A DNA stretch of 64,000 bases from positions 2,790,001 to 2,854,000 of the forward strand of contig JADKIR010000004.1 of NCBI GenBank assembly GCA_016722655.1, in the 5' to 3' direction. The position numbers were made by a program, and so were the translations under genes. This document shows positions 36,135-43,911 of this stretch, in pieces (the first letter of the stretch is position 1; each line of letters opens with the position of its first letter). The stretch comes from Cytophagaceae bacterium (GTDB lineage: Bacteria > Bacteroidota > Bacteroidia > Cytophagales > Spirosomataceae). The notes below the pieces were generated by a model. The model saw nothing but the letters and a program-made list of their open reading frames with translations. It searched no databases and was not told the origin of the DNA.

Positions 36135-36316
36135 ACGGTTGAATTTTTTTCGATAATAATTTGGCTTGCAATATAGGAAATTTAAATAAATCAGAGTTTG
36201 AAGAATTCAATAAAATCTTTAATTTATTAAATTGATAAAATGAAAAAATCTTTTTCCAATTCTTAAAAAAATGTACATTTACGAAATTTTCAACCCTTAT
36301 AAACACAAGAAATTTT

Positions 36317-37528
36317 ATGGTAAATAGAAATCGATTATTTCTCGCTAGTTGTTTTGCTTTAATTACTACCTCTATGGCTTTTGGTATCAGAGCCGGTATT
36401 CTTACACAGTTAGGTGCTGAATTCCAGCTTGATCAGGAACATTTGGGTTATGTTAATCAAATGGCTTTCTTAGGTTTTCCGATTGCGATGATTGTCGGAG
36501 GCCCACTTTACAACATTATCGGTCCGAAGAAAATCATGTGGTTGGCGTTCATTACCCATGTTTTGGGATTAGTTATGACCATTTTTGCTGGTGGTTTTTG
36601 GACACTTTTAATTTCTACTTTTTTTGTTGGTTTTGCAAATGGCACTGTTGAAGCTGCCTGTAATCCGATGATCTCTGACATGTATGAAGGTAACGAAAAA
36701 ACCAAAATGCTGAACCGTTTCCATATGTGGTTCCCGGGTGGTATTGTTATTGGTAGCCTACTTTCACAGTTTATGACCAAAAACGAAATGGGATGGCAGT
36801 TTCAGATTGGTGCTATTCTGATACCTGCGGCGATTTATGCGGTTCTGATTATCGGCCAACAATTTCCTGAAAGCCATGACGAGGGTGCTGCCTCAAACAG
36901 TGGTAACCTGAAAGCCATGCTTTCACCTCTTTATTTATTTATGTTGGCATGTATGGCTTTAACGGCTATTTCTGAATTTGGGCCGGAGCAATGGATTGGA
37001 CCAATCATGGAAAAAACTGGAGCAAGCCCAATGATCATTTTGGCAATCGTAACCGGATTGATGGCAGTTGGAAGGTATTTTGCCGGTCCACTTGTTCACA
37101 GTATTAACCCAACCGGAGTACTTTGGGGATCAGCGATTTTAGCAACCATCGGTATCGCCCTAATGAGTCAGGCTTCAGGTGTTATGGTTTATGTTTCTGC
37201 CATAATTTTTGCTTTGGGTGTTTGTTATTTCTGGCCAACAATGATTGGTTTCGTAGCTGAAGAATTACCACAAACCGGTGCATTCGGAATGTCAATAATG
37301 GGCGGAATGGGAATGTTTTCAACTTCAATTTTCCAACCGATTATTGGTAAATGGCTTGATAATGAAAATGCAAAGGCTTTGGCTTCAGGCTTAACCGGGG
37401 ATGAAGCCAATATTGTAGCGGGACAGGCTACTTTAGATAATATGGCTGTTTTTCCTGCTATTTTGATTGTGGCTTTTGGTATTCTGTTTTTTGTTATGAG
37501 AAAAAGAAAAGCAGCTTTAGCTCATTGA
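36317..37528 (+). CDS. MFS transporter, probably sugar uptake
   Basis: A 403-residue major facilitator with about 12 hydrophobic helices. FLASCFALITTSMAFGIRAG is the first helix, and IVGGPLYNIIGPKKIMWLAF contains the loop 2-3 motif in variant form (GPLYNIIGPKK). FVGFANGTVEAACNPMISDM resembles the helix-4/5 region of the FucP/nucleoside-symporter branch. A polar central loop (PESHDEGAASNSGNLK) separates the two halves. It is divergent from the Gfo/Idh/MocA pair and most likely brings in the sugar or cyclitol they process; this is inference from context. A terminator follows. Confidence 0.88.
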   Translation: MVNRNRLFLASCFALITTSMAFGIRAGILTQLGAEFQLDQEHLGYVNQMAFLGFPIAMIVGGPLYNIIGPKKIMWLAFITHVLGLVMTIFAGGFWTLLISTFFVGFANGTVEAACNPMISDMYEGNEKTKMLNRFHMWFPGGIVIGSLLSQFMTKNEMGWQFQIGAILIPAAIYAVLIIGQQFPESHDEGAASNSGNLKAMLSPLYLFMLACMALTAISEFGPEQWIGPIMEKTGASPMIILAIVTGLMAVGRYFAGPLVHSINPTGVLWGSAILATIGIALMSQASGVMVYVSAIIFALGVCYFWPTMIGFVAEELPQTGAFGMSIMGGMGMFSTSIFQPIIGKWLDNENAKALASGLTGDEANIVAGQATLDNMAVFPAILIVAFGILFFVMRKRKAALAH

Positions 37529-37548
37529 TAATATTTGTTTGAACTCAC

Positions 37549-37583
37549 AGAAAGGTGATCTTAAGGGGTCACCTTTCTTTTTT
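37549..37583 (+). terminator. Rho-independent terminator after the MFS gene
   Basis: AGAAAGGTGA and TCACCTTTCT form a perfect 10-bp stem with a 10-base loop followed by T residues, 21 bases after the stop. Confidence 0.85.
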
Positions 37584-37600
37584 CAATAGGTCAAAAAAAA

Positions 37601-38314
37601 ATGAATGTTTGTATTGATATTGGTAACACCCGAACAAAAGTCGGTTATTTTGAAAATGGAAAATTACTGAATGTTCAGCGGATTCCGGCGGCAGAAAAAC
37701 TTTTTGATTTTTTAAGAATAGAAGATAATGACAGAATAATTATTTCTTCAGTGGTAAAATCAATTGATGAGCTAAAATTACTATTTAAAAATTATCCTTC
37801 GGTCTTGTTTTTAAATTCCGATTCTTTATTACCAATAAAAAATAATTATGCTTCTCCAAAAACGCTGGGTTATGACCGAATAGCTGCTGCAATAGGTGCA
37901 ACTGTGCATTTTCCCGGTGAAAATGTATTAGTGATTGACATCGGAACCGCAGTTAAATACGACTTTGTGGATTTTGAAAATACATTTGTAGGTGGCATTA
38001 TTTCACCCGGGAAAAGGATGAGATTTAAAGCCCTGAATACTTTTACACAAAAACTGCCGTTATTGGATACAGATGATATTCCGGAACTAATAGGTAACAA
38101 CACCGAATCCTGCATGAAAAGCGGAGTAATGAATGGTTTGCTTGCCGAAATCAATGGAATAATTGAAGAATACCAAAAAAAAGTTAATTTTCAGATAATT
38201 ACCACCGGAGGAGATGCCCCATACTTTGAAAGTAGGATAAAATATCCGACCTTTGCAGCTCCAAATTTGGTATTGGAAGGTCTCAATAGAATTTTAGAAT
38301 ATAATGTCATTTAA
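37601..38314 (+). CDS. coaX: Type III pantothenate kinase
   Basis: A 237-residue CoaX, the ASKHA-fold kinase that phosphorylates pantothenate in the first step of coenzyme A synthesis. MNVCIDIGNTRTKVGYF is the phosphate-1 loop, KTLGYDRIAAAIGATVHF the pantothenate-binding region with Gly-x-Asp-Arg, LVIDIGTAVKYDFVD the phosphate-2 loop (usually GTA-T), and GGIISPGKRMRFKALNTFT closes the site. IITTGGDAPYFES is the adenosine motif. It overlaps the next gene by 11 bases, indicating coupling. Confidence 0.95.
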   Translation: MNVCIDIGNTRTKVGYFENGKLLNVQRIPAAEKLFDFLRIEDNDRIIISSVVKSIDELKLLFKNYPSVLFLNSDSLLPIKNNYASPKTLGYDRIAAAIGATVHFPGENVLVIDIGTAVKYDFVDFENTFVGGIISPGKRMRFKALNTFTQKLPLLDTDDIPELIGNNTESCMKSGVMNGLLAEINGIIEEYQKKVNFQIITTGGDAPYFESRIKYPTFAAPNLVLEGLNRILEYNVI

Positions 38315-39590
38315 AAACAAGCTGTTTTTTAGTTTAATTATTGCCACACAAAGTACCCTGGTTTTTGCTCAGGGACACGGCAGCTCACCTTACTCGAGCA
38401 TCGGCATAGGCGAAACGGCATCTGAAACGGTAGCCGCTCAGGATATGATGGGAGGTGCCGGAGTATCTTTTACCAATAGTTTTTATGTAAACCACCTAAA
38501 CCCTGCATTGATGGTGAAAAACCGCTCTATTGGGTTTAATAAGTATGTTTCATTGAATATTGGGATGACTGGCTCCTACAAAACGATAGCTCAGGGAAAC
38601 CAAATTACCGATAACTTTGGACTGAATATGAATAATTTCAGTTTTGTTTTTCCAATCAAAAACAAATGGGCAATGGGGTTTAGTATGAGGCCCTACACGG
38701 TTTCAGATTATGTTTCAACGAAAACCATTGATTTCGTAGGTTCTTCGGAATCAAAAGTAGAAGAAATCAGAAATCAGGGAGGTTTGTCAAGAGTGGCATT
38801 CACTAATTCTTTCGAAATTGTAAAAGGATTGTATTTTGGGGTGGACGGACAGTATAATTTTGGATACATTTCCCGTGACACAAGCTCCAATATGGAAGGA
38901 TTTTCAACTTATCAAAGGTATAGTTCCAGAACCAATTTACACGGAGCAAGTGCCCGTACAGGTTTGGCTTATCAACAAAAAATAAATAAGAAATGGAAAT
39001 TGAATTTTGGTACAATGTACCAGTTGGGCAACACGCTTAAAGGAGATCAGATCCGGACTTATAGTCTTTTGAGTGATAATGGTAGTGGCCCGGCTTATGT
39101 TCAGTTGCCAGATACCCTTAATATTTCCAATGTATCTTCAGGAATTCCATCAAGCTACAAAGTGGGTTTAAGTCTGGAAAAAACCTATAACTGGATTTTT
39201 GCGGCTGACTATGGAAAAACGCTTTGGACCGGTGTAAATCAATTTGATCCAAATGCCAATAATACCATGCAGGATGCGACAGAAATGAATTTTGGTATGG
39301 AATGGATGCCGAATTCGAGTTCGTCAAAGTATTTGAACCAGGCATTTTATCGCTTTGGATATAAACAAGTGCAAACTCCTTATGTCATCAATGGCAACAG
39401 AGTGCTGGATAATAGTTTAAGTCTTGGGATTTCATTGCCCCTCGGTAAAGTACCCGGATATGTTGATCTCGCTGTAATGGTCGGTCGTAGAGGGAAAAAT
39501 TCTGGAGGGCAGATTCAGGAAAACTATACCAAAATCAGCATGAATGTATCTCTCATGAGTGTTTGGTTTAATAAACAAAGAATAGATTGA
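38304..39590 (+). CDS. Outer-membrane beta-barrel protein, function unknown
   Basis: A 428-residue protein with signal peptide MSFKNKLFFSLIIATQSTLVFAQ. The body shows repeated amphipathic beta-strands and turns (NFSFVFPIKNKWAMGFSMRP, GLYFGVDGQYNFGYISRDTS, KWKLNFGTMYQLGNTLKGDQ, FYRFGYKQVQTPYVINGNRV) and closes with a strand ending in a polar tail, VGRRGKNSGGQIQENYTKIS then MNVSLMSVWFNKQRID. This is the look of the FadL/PorV-like barrels of Bacteroidota. Position between coaX and lptC is a conserved arrangement in the phylum as I recall it, and suggests an envelope-biogenesis role. Confidence 0.8.
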   Translation: MSFKNKLFFSLIIATQSTLVFAQGHGSSPYSSIGIGETASETVAAQDMMGGAGVSFTNSFYVNHLNPALMVKNRSIGFNKYVSLNIGMTGSYKTIAQGNQITDNFGLNMNNFSFVFPIKNKWAMGFSMRPYTVSDYVSTKTIDFVGSSESKVEEIRNQGGLSRVAFTNSFEIVKGLYFGVDGQYNFGYISRDTSSNMEGFSTYQRYSSRTNLHGASARTGLAYQQKINKKWKLNFGTMYQLGNTLKGDQIRTYSLLSDNGSGPAYVQLPDTLNISNVSSGIPSSYKVGLSLEKTYNWIFAADYGKTLWTGVNQFDPNANNTMQDATEMNFGMEWMPNSSSSKYLNQAFYRFGYKQVQTPYVINGNRVLDNSLSLGISLPLGKVPGYVDLAVMVGRRGKNSGGQIQENYTKISMNVSLMSVWFNKQRID

Positions 39591-39638
39591 TTTAGGTTTT
39601 TTGTAACTAACTTCTGGCTTTCTTAAGAACTTTATAAA

Positions 39639-40210
39639 ATGAAAAATCTTATTTTTTATTTTTTGCTTCTTGTTTTGATTTGGCCTGCTTTTTCAGGATG
39701 TGAGAAAAAAGAAAAAGAGCAGGAATTTATTGAATATACCGGCCCAATTTTAAATACTGATAATCTGGCGGTTACATTTAGTGACTCTGGCAGGGTAAAA
39801 GTAAAAATGTCCACCGCCAAGCAACTAAAATTCCAAAATGAAGACGAACAGTACCCCAAAGCTGTATATGTTAATTTTTTGGATAAAAATGGTGTGGAAT
39901 ATTCCATGTTAAGAGGGGATTCGGGGAGTTATTCCAAATCAAAAAATCTTTATACCATCACAGGAAATGTTTTTTTAACAACAGATTACTTCAACAAAGT
40001 CTGGCAACAGAGGAATTGATTTGGAATCCGGTCACAAAAAAGATTTATTCCAATAAAAAGGTGACAATAAAAACACCCCGGGAAAACATCACTGCATTTG
40101 GGGGTATGGAAGCCTCAGAAGATTTTTCAAACTATACTTTCAGAAAGCCAAAAGGAACAATGCTGGTTGATTCTTTGCGTACTATTGTTGACACCACTGA
40201 GCAGAAATAA
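39639..40210 (+). pseudogene. lptC: LPS export protein LptC, interrupted by a frameshift
   Basis: A 126-codon frame from ATG 39639 stops at 40019, and the conserved family C-terminus continues one frame away (EELIWNPVTKKIYSNKKVTI, then KTPRENITAFGGMEASEDFS, up to 40210). Adding one A to the run at 39996-39998 restores a 190-residue protein reading FNKSLATEELIWNPVTKK. The N-terminus is a lipoprotein signal (LLLVLIWPAFSGC, Cys21), as in Bacteroidota LptC. LptC links the inner-membrane LptB2FG extractor to LptA in lipopolysaccharide transport and is expected to be important for viability, so a sequence error is likely. Confidence 0.88.
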
Positions 40211-40229
40211 CAGCAGTTTAATCTCAAAT

Positions 40230-40643
40230 TTATTCGCATTTCACGTTAGTAACCTGTTCGGTTTCAACTGTGGATTGATCTTCGCCCCATCTATCATAAA
40301 TAAAAGTAGTGATTTGGGCTATATCAAGGTCGTATAAATTTTTATTTTTAAGCATTTTGCCATCATAAATTATCCCATTGACCGTAACAGGAACTGATGA
40401 GCCGTTTTTAATAATGCAAATTACCTTGTTTTTGTTTTTTAAGAAATCAGAACCTTTTATGGGCGGATACAGTTTGCCGAGGCCCTGACCTTCGACCCCG
40501 TGACAATTGGAGCAATGTTTGGCATACAATTCGGCCCCCGCTATAACAAATTGCTCATGTTTGATGGCTTCGGGATTTGAGCACGCCCATCCTCCCCAAG
40601 CCACCAATATCACAAGGAAATTATTTTTTGAGAAGTAGTTCAA
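40230..40643 (-). CDS. Class I cytochrome c lipoprotein
   Basis: A 137-residue exported mono-haem cytochrome c. VILVAWGGWAC is a lipoprotein signal (Cys21). The haem site is CSNCH at residues 44-48, followed by GVEGQGLGKLYPPIKGSDFL; the axial Met is probably the one in YDGKMLKNKNLYDL. The start overlaps the SCO1-like gene by 23 bases. Cytochrome plus copper chaperone plus lipoprotein suggest a role in cytochrome oxidase assembly or electron transfer at the membrane. Confidence 0.9.
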   Translation of the reverse strand: MNYFSKNNFLVILVAWGGWACSNPEAIKHEQFVIAGAELYAKHCSNCHGVEGQGLGKLYPPIKGSDFLKNKNKVICIIKNGSSVPVTVNGIIYDGKMLKNKNLYDLDIAQITTFIYDRWGEDQSTVETEQVTNVKCE

Positions 40644-41247
40644 TGTCTTTCATGAGTTTATTGACTTCGATTTCTTTTGTGCCGTCATATACACCTCTGA
40701 TGCGGTGATTTTGATCTACCAACACAAAAGCACCGCTATGTACAAATCCGCCTTCTTCCACAGCAGTTGAGTCTTCCAAAGCCGAAACCATGTATGATTT
40801 TTGAGCGATTTCGTATATTTTAGCCTGTTCACCGGTTACAAACTGCCACTGGTCACTTTTAACTCCCAGTTTTTCCTTATATTTTTTCAAAACTGCCACT
40901 GTATCATGTCGCGGGTCAATGGTATGTGAGAGTATGGCAAGCCTGGGCTCATTTCCGAATTTTTCATGAATCCTGAGCATTTGGGTTTTCATTACCGGAC
41001 AAATAGTAGGGCAGGTGGTGAAAAAGAAATCAGCAATATAGATTTTGTCTTTAAAAAAATCTTGTGTCAGTGTATCTCCATCCTGATTAACAAAAGCAAA
41101 ATCAGGGATTTGGTGATAAATAGTGTCTCCTTTGCTATCAATAGTGTTTTGACCAAGGTATGGTAAAGTTCTGTTCGAATCTCCACATGACCACAAGAGA
41201 GCAGAAAAAGCTGTGAATATGAAAAATAACAGGCTACTTTTTCTCAT
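40621..41247 (-). CDS. SCO1/SenC family copper chaperone lipoprotein
   Basis: A 208-residue thioredoxin-fold protein that delivers copper to the CuA site of cytochrome c oxidase or keeps its cysteines reduced. It has a lipoprotein signal (FSALLWSC, Cys21). The copper site is CPTIC (Cys79, Cys83) in FFFTTCPTICPVMK and the distal His in GGFVHSGAFVLVDQNHRIRG. LSHTIDPRHDTVAVLKKYKE and LGVKSDQWQFVTGEQAKIYE are family blocks. It sits in a four-gene minus-strand run with cytochrome c, a lipoprotein and recN. Confidence 0.93.
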   Translation of the reverse strand: MRKSSLLFFIFTAFSALLWSCGDSNRTLPYLGQNTIDSKGDTIYHQIPDFAFVNQDGDTLTQDFFKDKIYIADFFFTTCPTICPVMKTQMLRIHEKFGNEPRLAILSHTIDPRHDTVAVLKKYKEKLGVKSDQWQFVTGEQAKIYEIAQKSYMVSALEDSTAVEEGGFVHSGAFVLVDQNHRIRGVYDGTKEIEVNKLMKDIELLLKK

Positions 41248-41280
41248 TTTTAATATGATTTAAGAATGTAAAATAGAATC

Positions 41281-41697
41281 TTACTTGTTGCTTTCGACAA
41301 ACCTTTTGGCATCATCCATCGATTTTACGGTGAGGTCTTTAAGAGATTTTACTTCGGTATTTAGCTCTTTGTAAAGTTTAAGTTTTTCGGTCTTGTCTTC
41401 AACATCATTCATGGCCTTTCCATAGTTTTCCATCCAAAGGTACATATCATCTTCGGCTTTTTGAAGGTTGGTTGAAATCTCCAAAGCCTGATTTTTGAGT
41501 TCCTCAGATTTTCCTTCCGCCGCAGCCAAAAGATTCTTTTTAAGGTCAGCAATCATCATGGTTTTGGGCATGATTTCGTCATGACCTTTCATGAGCTCGG
41601 CATTGATGGTCTCTATTTCTTTGTCTGTTTTTTGGTCACATGATGTTGCAACAAACACTAAAACCAACAGAGCAGAAAGTTTAATAAAATTTTTCAT
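41281..41697 (-). CDS. Helical lipoprotein of unknown function
   Basis: A 138-residue lipoprotein (MKNFIKLSALLVLVFVATSC, Cys20). The mature protein is almost entirely helical and coiled-coil-prone: KEIETINAELMKGHDEIMPK, ADLKKNLLAAAEGKSEELKN, NLQKAEDDMYLWMENYGKAM and VKSLKDLTVKSMDDAKRFVE. Similar short proteins are common in Bacteroidota and are often labelled viral A-type inclusion protein. It is 33 bases upstream of the SCO1-like gene and may be co-transcribed with it. Confidence 0.75.
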   Translation of the reverse strand: MKNFIKLSALLVLVFVATSCDQKTDKEIETINAELMKGHDEIMPKTMMIADLKKNLLAAAEGKSEELKNQALEISTNLQKAEDDMYLWMENYGKAMNDVEDKTEKLKLYKELNTEVKSLKDLTVKSMDDAKRFVESNK

Positions 41698-41731
41698 GTT
41701 TTTGTTCTCTTAAAATAATAATATGTAAAGT

Positions 41732-43387
41732 TTAGATATTTCCCAAAATCTCAATGGCACTTCTGATTGCACTTTCCGATGGATTCTGGCCGCCTATCAT
41801 TTTAGCGATTTCGATAATACGTTCATCACCGGATAGTTTCCGCATCAAACTTACGGTTTTTGTGTCAGAATTGTCTTTGTAAACATAAAAATGCGAACTT
41901 CCTTTACCTGCAATCTGATGTAAATGTGTAATGGCAATTACCTGAAGTTTTCCTGACATTTCCTGCAAAATATTGCCCATTTTTATGGCAACTTCACCTG
42001 AAATTCCAGTATCTATTTCATCAAAAATGATGGTTGGTAATTGTTTTTTTTCGGCCAAAATATATTTTAAAGCCAGCATAACTCTTGAGAATTCACCTCC
42101 TGATGCCACATCTTTCAGTGTCTTGGGCGAGGCACCTTTGTTGGCACTGAATACAAAAGTAAGGTCATCGGCACCATCAGAGGAAAGTTTTTTCTCTTTG
42201 AAAATAATCTCAAACTGTGCTTCAGGTATTCCCAATTCTTTCAGAAGGCTTACAATCTGGGTTTCAAGAGGTTTTCCGATTTTTTTTCGGCTTTTCGATA
42301 AATCCTCTGCTTTTGATTGTAAAACCTCTAATTTTTTGGCTGTTACTTTTTCAAGTTTTGCCAAATCCTCATCGAGGTTTATTACCTGCTCAATTTTGAC
42401 TGAAAGCTCATTTTTAATGGCTATCAGTTGTTCCACAGTTTCAATACCATGCTTTTGCTGCAGTCGATAAAGACCGTTTAGCTGGTCTTTCAGGAAATCG
42501 GTTTTCTGATTATCGGTTTCGACGTTTGATGCCTCTATTTCAATTTCATGTACTATGTCCTGGAGTTCGAGTAAGGAACTGTTTAGTCTGTCTTTCAGGT
42601 TTTTATATTTTTCAGAAAAAGAACTGATAATGCCGAGAGCGATTCCGGCATCCCGCACCAAGTTTACACCTGATATTTCGGGATTTGCGAGGTTTTCATA
42701 GGCCAGATTAAGCCTTCTTTTTACCTCTTCAGCATTTTCCAAAATTAATAGCTCAGACTCCAGTTCTGCCTGATCAATATTCTCAGGTTTCAGGGCATTC
42801 AGTTCTTCAAAAAGGAAACTATTGTATTCAAATTCTTTTTTTAGAGAAGCAGAATTTTCTTTTAAGGATTGGAGTTGCTTCTCTGAGGTTTTATAATCTG
42901 AAAAAGCATTTTTATAATCTTCTAAAACCGATGCATTCGCTGCATAGCTGTCAATCAGATTTAACTGAAAAACATTAGAACCCAATTGCAGCGTTTCGTT
43001 TTGAGAATGAATATCCATTAATCTTACGCCCAATTCCTTGAGCGAGTCCAGTGTCACCGGGCTGTCATTGACAAATGCTCTGGACTTTCCGGCCGGAAGT
43101 ATTTCCCGCCTGATCACACAATGGTCTTCGTAATCCAGCTCGTTTTCAGCAAAAAAATCTTTCAGATTGAGTCTTTCAATATCAAAAACTCCTTCTACGG
43201 TGCATTTTTCGGTTTCTTCAAACAAAACTTTGACGTCAGCCCGATTTCCCATCAATAATCCCAAAGCCCCGAGCATAATTGACTTGCCCGCACCGGTTTC
43301 ACCCGTAATCACATTCAGACCATTTTCTGGCTGAATCTCCAGGTGCTTGATGAGAGCATAGTTTTTAATAAGCAGGCTGCTGAGCAT
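41732..43387 (-). CDS. recN: DNA repair protein RecN
   Basis: A 551-residue SMC-like ATPase for double-strand break repair. MLSSLLIKNYALIKHLEIQP is the standard start (ATG 43387); the open frame extends 29 codons further but that part is within the promoter. LNVITGETGAGKSIMLGALG is Walker A. A coiled coil fills the middle (EDYKNAFSDYKTSEKQLQSL and onward). The signature VASGGEFSRVMLALKYIL and Walker B PTIIFDEIDTGISGEVAIKM are intact, and ITHLHQIAGKGSSHFYVYKD follows. Length is typical. Confidence 0.95.
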   Translation of the reverse strand: MLSSLLIKNYALIKHLEIQPENGLNVITGETGAGKSIMLGALGLLMGNRADVKVLFEETEKCTVEGVFDIERLNLKDFFAENELDYEDHCVIRREILPAGKSRAFVNDSPVTLDSLKELGVRLMDIHSQNETLQLGSNVFQLNLIDSYAANASVLEDYKNAFSDYKTSEKQLQSLKENSASLKKEFEYNSFLFEELNALKPENIDQAELESELLILENAEEVKRRLNLAYENLANPEISGVNLVRDAGIALGIISSFSEKYKNLKDRLNSSLLELQDIVHEIEIEASNVETDNQKTDFLKDQLNGLYRLQQKHGIETVEQLIAIKNELSVKIEQVINLDEDLAKLEKVTAKKLEVLQSKAEDLSKSRKKIGKPLETQIVSLLKELGIPEAQFEIIFKEKKLSSDGADDLTFVFSANKGASPKTLKDVASGGEFSRVMLALKYILAEKKQLPTIIFDEIDTGISGEVAIKMGNILQEMSGKLQVIAITHLHQIAGKGSSHFYVYKDNSDTKTVSLMRKLSGDERIIEIAKMIGGQNPSESAIRSAIEILGNI

Positions 43388-43410
43388 TTTTTGATTTGGA
43401 TAATTCTTTA

Positions 43411-43418
43411 CAAAAATA
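43411..43418 (-). promoter_or_regulatory. TAnnTTTG promoter box for recN
   Basis: TATTTTTG on the minus strand, 23 bases before the recN ATG at 43387. It supports that start. Confidence 0.48.
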
Positions 43419-43441
43419 AGTGAGAGCAGGCTATAAAACAA

Positions 43442-43911
43442 AAATGCATCGCTCAATATGGCGATGCATTTCAATCAATCTAATCTTAACCTTAAACTAT
43501 GAAAAAAAATATCTTAGTACATGCTGAGTTTTCAAAAGTTTGAAAAAAAAGCATTACTCAAAATGGTAATGCTTTTTGTAATAAATCTTAACCTTAAACT
43601 ATGAAAAAAAACTACTTTCTCTTTAAATTTCTTCCAAATCAGGAGGCTTTTTAAAAATGCACCGCTCAATGTGGCGATGCATTTTAGTACAATAAACCTT
43701 AACCTTAAACTATGAAAAAAACTACCTACTGGTATATCTTTTTGAGTGCAGGGTACCGTTTTTTGAGTACCGTATACTCTTTTTTATTTCTTTTATTTTT
43801 CAAAAGTTTGGGAAAAAAAGCATTACTCAATGTGGTAATGCTTTTTACAATAAACCTTAACCCTAAACTATGAAAAAAAACTATTTATCTCGTCTGTTAA
43901 ACCCCAGGTAA
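43442..43911 (+). repeat. A-B-A-B array of hairpin plus leader-like sequence plus mini-ORF
   Basis: Four units in direct order. Each has a hairpin with an 8-base loop starting TCAA, then 22-33 bases later the shared CTTAACCTTAAACTATGAAA (one base changed in unit 4). Type A stems (ATGCATCGC; units 1 and 3, from 43442 and 43654) alternate with type B stems (AAAAAGCATTAC; units 2 and 4, from 43546 and 43815), so the array is a duplication of an A+B block of about 215 bases. Unit 3 has one stem mismatch. The ATGs at 43499, 43601, 43712 and 43870 open frames of 14, 17, 53 and 13 codons, all starting Met-Lys-Lys-Asn or Met-Lys-Lys-Thr. Unit 4 runs into the end of the PorE-like gene. The type B hairpins have A/T tracts on both sides and can act as terminators. 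Confidence 0.82.
43815..43846 (-). terminator. Terminator-like hairpin after the PorE-like gene (unit 4 of the array)
   Basis: GCATTAC and GTAATGC with five A-T pairs on the flanks, 8-base loop. On the minus strand a T tract follows, 35 bases beyond the PorE-like stop. Confidence 0.6.

Noticed and set aside
43388..43474. 29-codon longer RecN
   Set aside because: The region includes the TAnnTTTG box and part of the hairpin array; RecN proteins begin at MLSSL-type sequence.
43712..43873. A 53-codon ORF in unit 3 as a normal small gene
   Set aside because: Its second half simply reads through the unit 4 hairpin and leader; only the first part is specific. It was kept as part of the array instead.
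43442..43880. CRISPR array
   Set aside because: Repeats are only four, of two kinds, with unequal spacing, self-complementary and followed by ATG frames; no cas genes are present.
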